A stretch of 24,771 nucleotides of DNA from Pseudozyma flocculosa PF-1 (lineage: Eukaryota > Basidiomycota > Ustilaginomycetes > Ustilaginales > Ustilaginaceae): the NCBI RefSeq assembly GCF_000417875.1, contig NW_006920891.1, positions 177,487-202,257 on the forward strand, in the 5' to 3' direction. Positions 21,072 through 24,771 of this stretch are shown in pieces. How positions within the stretch are numbered: position 1 is the first letter of the stretch; each line of letters begins with the position of its first letter. Position numbers and translations under genes: made by a program. A model generated the notes under the pieces. The model was given only the letters and a program-made list of their open reading frames with translations. It did no database searches and had not been told where the DNA came from.

Positions 21072-22607
21072 TCTGCGCGTTTCCCGAGGCAGGGGCGGCG
21101 TCCATCCCCCTGCACTACCGCCGTCAAGCCTGTTCATCAAGCAGCAACTAGTCACCGGTAAGCAGCAACAGCAGGCGTTGTATGATCAGCGTTCAGATCG
21201 TGATGGCTACTCGCCCCACACACTCGAGTGACCAGCCGGTAGAGCGAGGCGTATGCAGCGCGCGCTGACTGCTCGAGCCGTGGACCTGGGCCGACGACGA
21301 GGCAAGGCAGTCAAGAGATAGGCCGACGCAGAGCGAGCCGATGCACGATGCCTGCCAAGCCAACAGGAGCGCAGCGCCCAGCCAGCCTGGTACCGCCTCG
21401 GCTGCATGCCCACGCACGCCGTCGATCCTTTTCATCTGGCCCAGCATTCTCCGCCGCTCAAGCACCGCGCGCCCCGCCTCAGCCCGCGCTGCCGGCCCAG
21501 CCTGCCTCATGAATTCTTCTTCTCCCGGGCCTGCCTTGCTTGCTTGCTCGCTGCCTCTCGAGCCGGTCTTTGCTGCCGCTTGCCGGTCGTCGCCGCCACC
21601 GACGCCCGCATGGATGACGCTCCGCTCTGCTCTGTTGGCCTTGCGGCCACATGCCATTGTCGCTGTCCCATGCCAGCTGCCCTCTGGCTCGCCGGCCGCC
21701 GGTATGCTGCCACATGAAGCACCACGTAACTCTAGCGCTGGCGTGGCCTGACGATGACGATGGCGACCATGATGGCGATGATCACCTCGAACGCCACCGC
21801 CGGCGATCAGCGTCACGACAAACTCCAACCGATGGAAGCCATGACAGCGCTGGGAATGCCCACATGCCTCCCAAACAGAGCTTGCACACCGTGGGGCGCT
21901 CTCTTTGCTCGACACTGGGCGTGCCAACCCCGCTCCAGCAATCGCTAGGGGGAGGCACCTGATACAGAAGCTTTCGAGGACGCGAGGCGATCGCGGCGAC
22001 AAAGACTGGCAGCGACAGAAGAGGCTTTGCGAGAACCATGGAAGGTCCAGCAGGAACGGCGGGGTTCTCAAGCTGCCTGCTTGCCTGTTTTGCTCGACAC
22101 GAGGTGCGCTGCTGCAGCCAGCGACCTGGTGGTCACACGAAGCGAGCGCGAGCTAGCGAGCCAGCTGAGCCCCTTCGCCGCCTGGCCCCTGAGCCAACGA
22201 CGCCGCTCCATGCTGCCCCATCCCTTGGTCCGTCGTGGTCGTCAGCGTCCTCGCCGTCGCTGCCGCCATCACCACCATCATCACCATCTGCCGCTCCGTC
22301 CCCTCCCCTATCCCTCCAGCCAAAAGCCCCCTCCCCTAATAATACTGCCCCTCCCTCCCCTCTATCGACCCGCGACTCACCCTGATACCGCCATACGGCC
22401 GCACACGCTCTCTTGCCTTTCATTTGCCTCGCTCCGACTCTCTCGACGCTCCCTAACCAGCTCGACTCGAACCCGATCCGATATCGACCCGTTTCTGCTG
22501 ATTTCGGCACACAGCAGACAGCATCTCACGCGACAGTCCTCGGCTTTCTCCTCTCCTCGTGTCGCCATCGCCTTGCCTTGTCTCGCCCCCTCCTTGCCAT
22601 CGCGCCA

Positions 22608-23972
22608 ATGAAGATCTCGACCGTATCGCCGCTGGCGCTGCCGGCGCTGCTGCTGGCGCTCGCCGCGTTCTCTTCGGCCGAGGCCAAGAAGAAGGTGCTC
22701 ATCTACTCTTACACCGAGGGCTTCCGCCACTATAGCATCCCCACGGCCGTCAAGACAATCCGCTCGCTTGGCAAGAACAACACTCCGGGATGGGACTCGG
22801 TGCACTCCGAGGACCCGACCGACTTCAACAAGGACGGCTACCTGGACCAGTTTGACGCCCTCGTCTTTGTCAGCGTCAGCGGCAAGGCGCTCTCCACCAA
22901 GGGCGCGGCCAACATGCGCAAGTACATCGAGGCCGGCGGCGGCTACATGGGCATCCACGAGGCGTGCGACGCCCTCGACGACCACGCGTGGTACGGCAGG
23001 CTGGTGGGCGCCTACTTTGACTACCACCCGGAAATCTGCCACGCCACCCTCAACGTCGAGGACCGCTCCCACCCCTCGGTCGCCCACCTGGGCAAGACGT
23101 GGAAGGTGAGTGCACGCCGACGCGGCTCGACGCGATCACGGCCCTCCCCGCCGGTGGCGCTTGGACCGCTGCTGACGGATTTTCCCGCACGCCTTTGCAT
23201 ACCGCAGGTGTACGACGAGATGTACAACTTCCGCTCGAACCCGCGAGACTACGGCAAGCAGCTGGTGCTGTCGGCCGACGAGAGCAGCTACCCGGACCCG
23301 GTGACGTCCAAGGCGGACCGGGCGGCGCTGCAGGGCTCGCCACATCCGATCGCGTGGTACAAGGAGGGGGGCCAGCTCGACTACAACCCGCACGTCAAGG
23401 TGGGCGGCGGCACGGATCCCAAGAAAAAGGACCGCAAGAAGCACGTCGAGGGCAAGGGCGGCGACGGCCGCTCGTTCTACACGGCGCTGGGCCACACCAA
23501 CGCGTCTTGGAGGGACTCTGACTTCCAGGGCCACATCCTGGGCGCGCTGCGCTGGGTGCTCGAGTCGCCGACGCTGAGGAGCTCCAGCCCAGATGCCGAC
23601 TCGAGCCGGCCGGGGTCCAAGTACGACGGCGACAGCAGCAGCAGCAGCGACGACGGCGATGGCAGCGACTCGGACGACGACGGCGGTGCCAGCGTGTCGA
23701 GCAGCAACGCCAACGTTGGTGTCGATGCCGGCGACTCAAGCGACACGGCATCGCTCCAGCTGCTGAGCGGCAGTGGGGATGCTGAGCCCACTTCCATTGT
23801 CGTCAACGGCCACCGGGTGCCGTACTCGAGTGGCAATGTGCACGCGGCGTCGTCGCCGTCGTCTTCGGCAGCGTCGCCTCCGCTGGCCGCCGCCGGTGCG
23901 CTGCAGCGCTGGACGTCGACGGCCGTGACGCTGGCGGTGGGTGCGCTGGCGTGCGGCGTGGTGGCGCTCTGA
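22608..23972 (+). CDS. Secreted ThuA-like domain protein, probable GPI-anchored surface protein
   Basis: The ThuA-like family (named from bacterial trehalose utilisation) has a class I glutamine amidotransferase-like fold; its activity in fungi is not established. Exons are 22608-23105 and 23208-23972; the 102-nt intron (GTGAGT...CCGCAG) is in frame and stop-free. The product is 420 residues. Residues 1-26 form a signal peptide ending SSAEA. The ThuA-like domain covers ~28-320: KVLIYSYTEGFRHYSIP, FDALVFVSVSG, AGGGYMGIHEACDAL (His near 117), WYGRLVGAYFDYHPE, MYNFRSNPR, SADESSY, RSFYTALGHT and GHILGALRWV. A Ser/Asp-rich stalk (~325-370) and a C-terminal hydrophobic tail (~403-420) without charged residues after it suggest GPI attachment. 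A Lys/Gly-rich insert precedes RSFYTALGHT. The in-frame ATG further upstream (22413) would bury the signal peptide, so 22608 is preferred. Confidence 0.92.
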   Translation: MKISTVSPLALPALLLALAAFSSAEAKKKVLIYSYTEGFRHYSIPTAVKTIRSLGKNNTPGWDSVHSEDPTDFNKDGYLDQFDALVFVSVSGKALSTKGAANMRKYIEAGGGYMGIHEACDALDDHAWYGRLVGAYFDYHPEICHATLNVEDRSHPSVAHLGKTWKVSARRRGSTRSRPSPPVALGPLLTDFPARLCIPQVYDEMYNFRSNPRDYGKQLVLSADESSYPDPVTSKADRAALQGSPHPIAWYKEGGQLDYNPHVKVGGGTDPKKKDRKKHVEGKGGDGRSFYTALGHTNASWRDSDFQGHILGALRWVLESPTLRSSSPDADSSRPGSKYDGDSSSSSDDGDGSDSDDDGGASVSSSNANVGVDAGDSSDTASLQLLSGSGDAEPTSIVVNGHRVPYSSGNVHAASSPSSSAASPPLAAAGALQRWTSTAVTLAVGALACGVVAL

Positions 23973-24252
23973 CATCTCGGCCCGGCCCTCTTTGCACCTT
24001 CGACTTCCACTGCATGCCAGCTGCTGCTGCCCGCCGCCGTCGTTAACGGCGCAAGGCGGCAAGGAGGCCTCGAGCGCGCGCGTCAGCACTTGCCTGACAG
24101 GCAAGCAAGGCCCTTCTGCGCCGGTCGCGGGGGTCTGTCCGCCTCGGCCTCGAAGCATGCCCCTTTGAGCTGGGCTCGCCCTTTTTCTTGCTCTTTTGCT
24201 GCCCTTTGTCGCTCTTTGCCTTTTTGCCTTTGCGTGCTGGATCCGTTCTGTT

Positions 24253-24275
24253 CTCTGCTCTGCTCTGCTCTGCTC
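24253..24275. repeat. (CTCTG)n pentanucleotide repeat
   Basis: Four to five direct CTCTG units in the flank downstream of the ThuA-like gene. Confidence 0.8.
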
Positions 24276-24690
24276 CCGTTGTACTTGTGTCTCGCTTTGC
24301 CCTGCTTTGCTCTGCTCGTAATACCAGCCGCCCTTGCCGACACTCTAGTCTCGCTGACATCGAGCAAGGTGATTGAGTGCCCTGAGCGTGCGGCAGTGGA
24401 CGCAGCGCCGTTGTCGTCGTCGTCGTCTTGGGAAGACGAGGGGTGAATGGAGTCGATGACTGGCTTTGAATATCCTAGTGCTCGACGGGCAGAGGAGGGC
24501 GGCTTGGTGCGGCAGGCGGGCGGGCGTTGGCCCACGGCGCTGCGACGAAGGCGGGGGCCGCTTGGGCCCGGCCAGGGCCTGCCCAGCCCATGCAGCTGTT
24601 GTGTTGGCTTCCCCCGCTCCTTCCTCCCCCCCGCGCCTTCGCCATTCCTCTCTCATTTCCACGTCCCCACCACCTCGACGCCCCTTCTTA

Positions 24691-24715
24691 CTCTCTCTCT
24701 CTCTCTCTCTCTCTC
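24691..24715. repeat. (CT)12 dinucleotide repeat near the right edge
   Basis: Twelve CT units in a longer pyrimidine-rich stretch. On the plus strand this fits the core promoter or leader of a gene starting past 24771. Confidence 0.85.
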
Positions 24716-24771
24716 CGTTCTTTCGTCCGCCTCTTCTTCTCTACTCCACCCGCGTGGCACGACGGACGAAC

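Larger units (their letters stand above)
19957..22607. other. Long divergent intergenic region between UTP15 and the ThuA-like gene
   Basis: 2.65 kb, the longest gap in the window, carrying both promoters. Contents: an A-run at 20284-20291, CTTG/CAAG tracts (20357-20381, 21053-21071, around 21537), a (GGCT)n repeat at 21021-21052 and a strongly pyrimidine-rich stretch from about 22260 to 22607 that is probably the leader of the ThuA-like gene. A TAATAATA near 22338 could be its AT-rich core element. I found no recognisable domain in any frame, but a short multi-exon gene cannot be excluded (see findings). Confidence 0.5.
23973..24771. other. 3' flank of the ThuA-like gene and probable promoter or leader of the next gene
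   Basis: About 800 bp. The plus strand is pyrimidine-rich from 24180 to 24320, including a (CTCTG)n run, and again from about 24600 to the right edge, including (CT)12. The last part resembles the CT-rich leader of a plus-strand gene beginning beyond the window. No coding frame with a domain was recognised. Confidence 0.5.

Noticed and set aside
21193..22071. 292-codon minus-strand open frame between UTP15 and the ThuA-like gene
   Set aside because: It spans the CTTG repeats and has an irregular composition with no recognisable domain. Its hydrophobic pieces are noted as a finding but not called as a gene.

Overview
The window looks like a piece of a GC-rich nuclear chromosome from a fungus, most likely a basidiomycete. 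The genes are single-copy eukaryotic housekeeping genes. Several are split by short introns (46 to 147 nt), nearly all with GTG-type donors, and coding third positions are strongly GC-biased. A smut-related lineage (Ustilaginomycotina) is my guess from overall character; the sequence does not prove it. No transposon, rRNA, tRNA, CRISPR array or viral gene was recognised.

Layout from left to right. (1) Positions 1-2542, minus strand: mitochondrial glycine dehydrogenase (glycine cleavage P-protein), cut by the left window edge just after its PLP lysine. (2) 4027-7619, minus: CCZ1, half of the MON1-CCZ1 Rab7/Ypt7 activator, with a very long disordered insert. (3) 8579-9247, minus: an unrecognised 222-residue membrane-anchored coiled-coil protein with three 10-residue repeats and a possible CCHC metal site. 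(4) 10544-12579, minus: SPO11, the meiotic double-strand-break nuclease, rebuilt here from ten exons including two of 29 and 25 nt. (5) 12875-14324, minus: quinolinate phosphoribosyltransferase in six exons. (6) 15817-17594, plus: a GH18 chitinase with an N-terminal signal anchor. (7) 17995-19956, minus: the U3 snoRNP WD40 protein UTP15. (8) 22608-23972, plus: a secreted ThuA-like-domain protein with a probable GPI anchor. The right end (about 24600-24771) looks like the CT-rich promoter or leader of another plus-strand gene.

The genes do not form a pathway. They cover one-carbon metabolism, endosome-vacuole traffic, meiosis, NAD synthesis, cell wall, ribosome biogenesis and a cell-surface protein, so I see no biosynthetic cluster and no defence-like system. 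Five minus-strand genes lie in a row. A divergent promoter region (14325-15816) follows, then a convergent pair (chitinase/UTP15), then a second divergent region of 2.65 kb (19957-22607).

The points most worth a second look are: the SPO11 gene, with several departures from the usual Toprim motifs and two stop-free 84-nt introns that interrupt exactly those motifs; an unresolved 3' splice in CCZ1; the orphan coiled-coil gene; and tetranucleotide (CTTG)n tracts that recur through the non-coding DNA of the right half.
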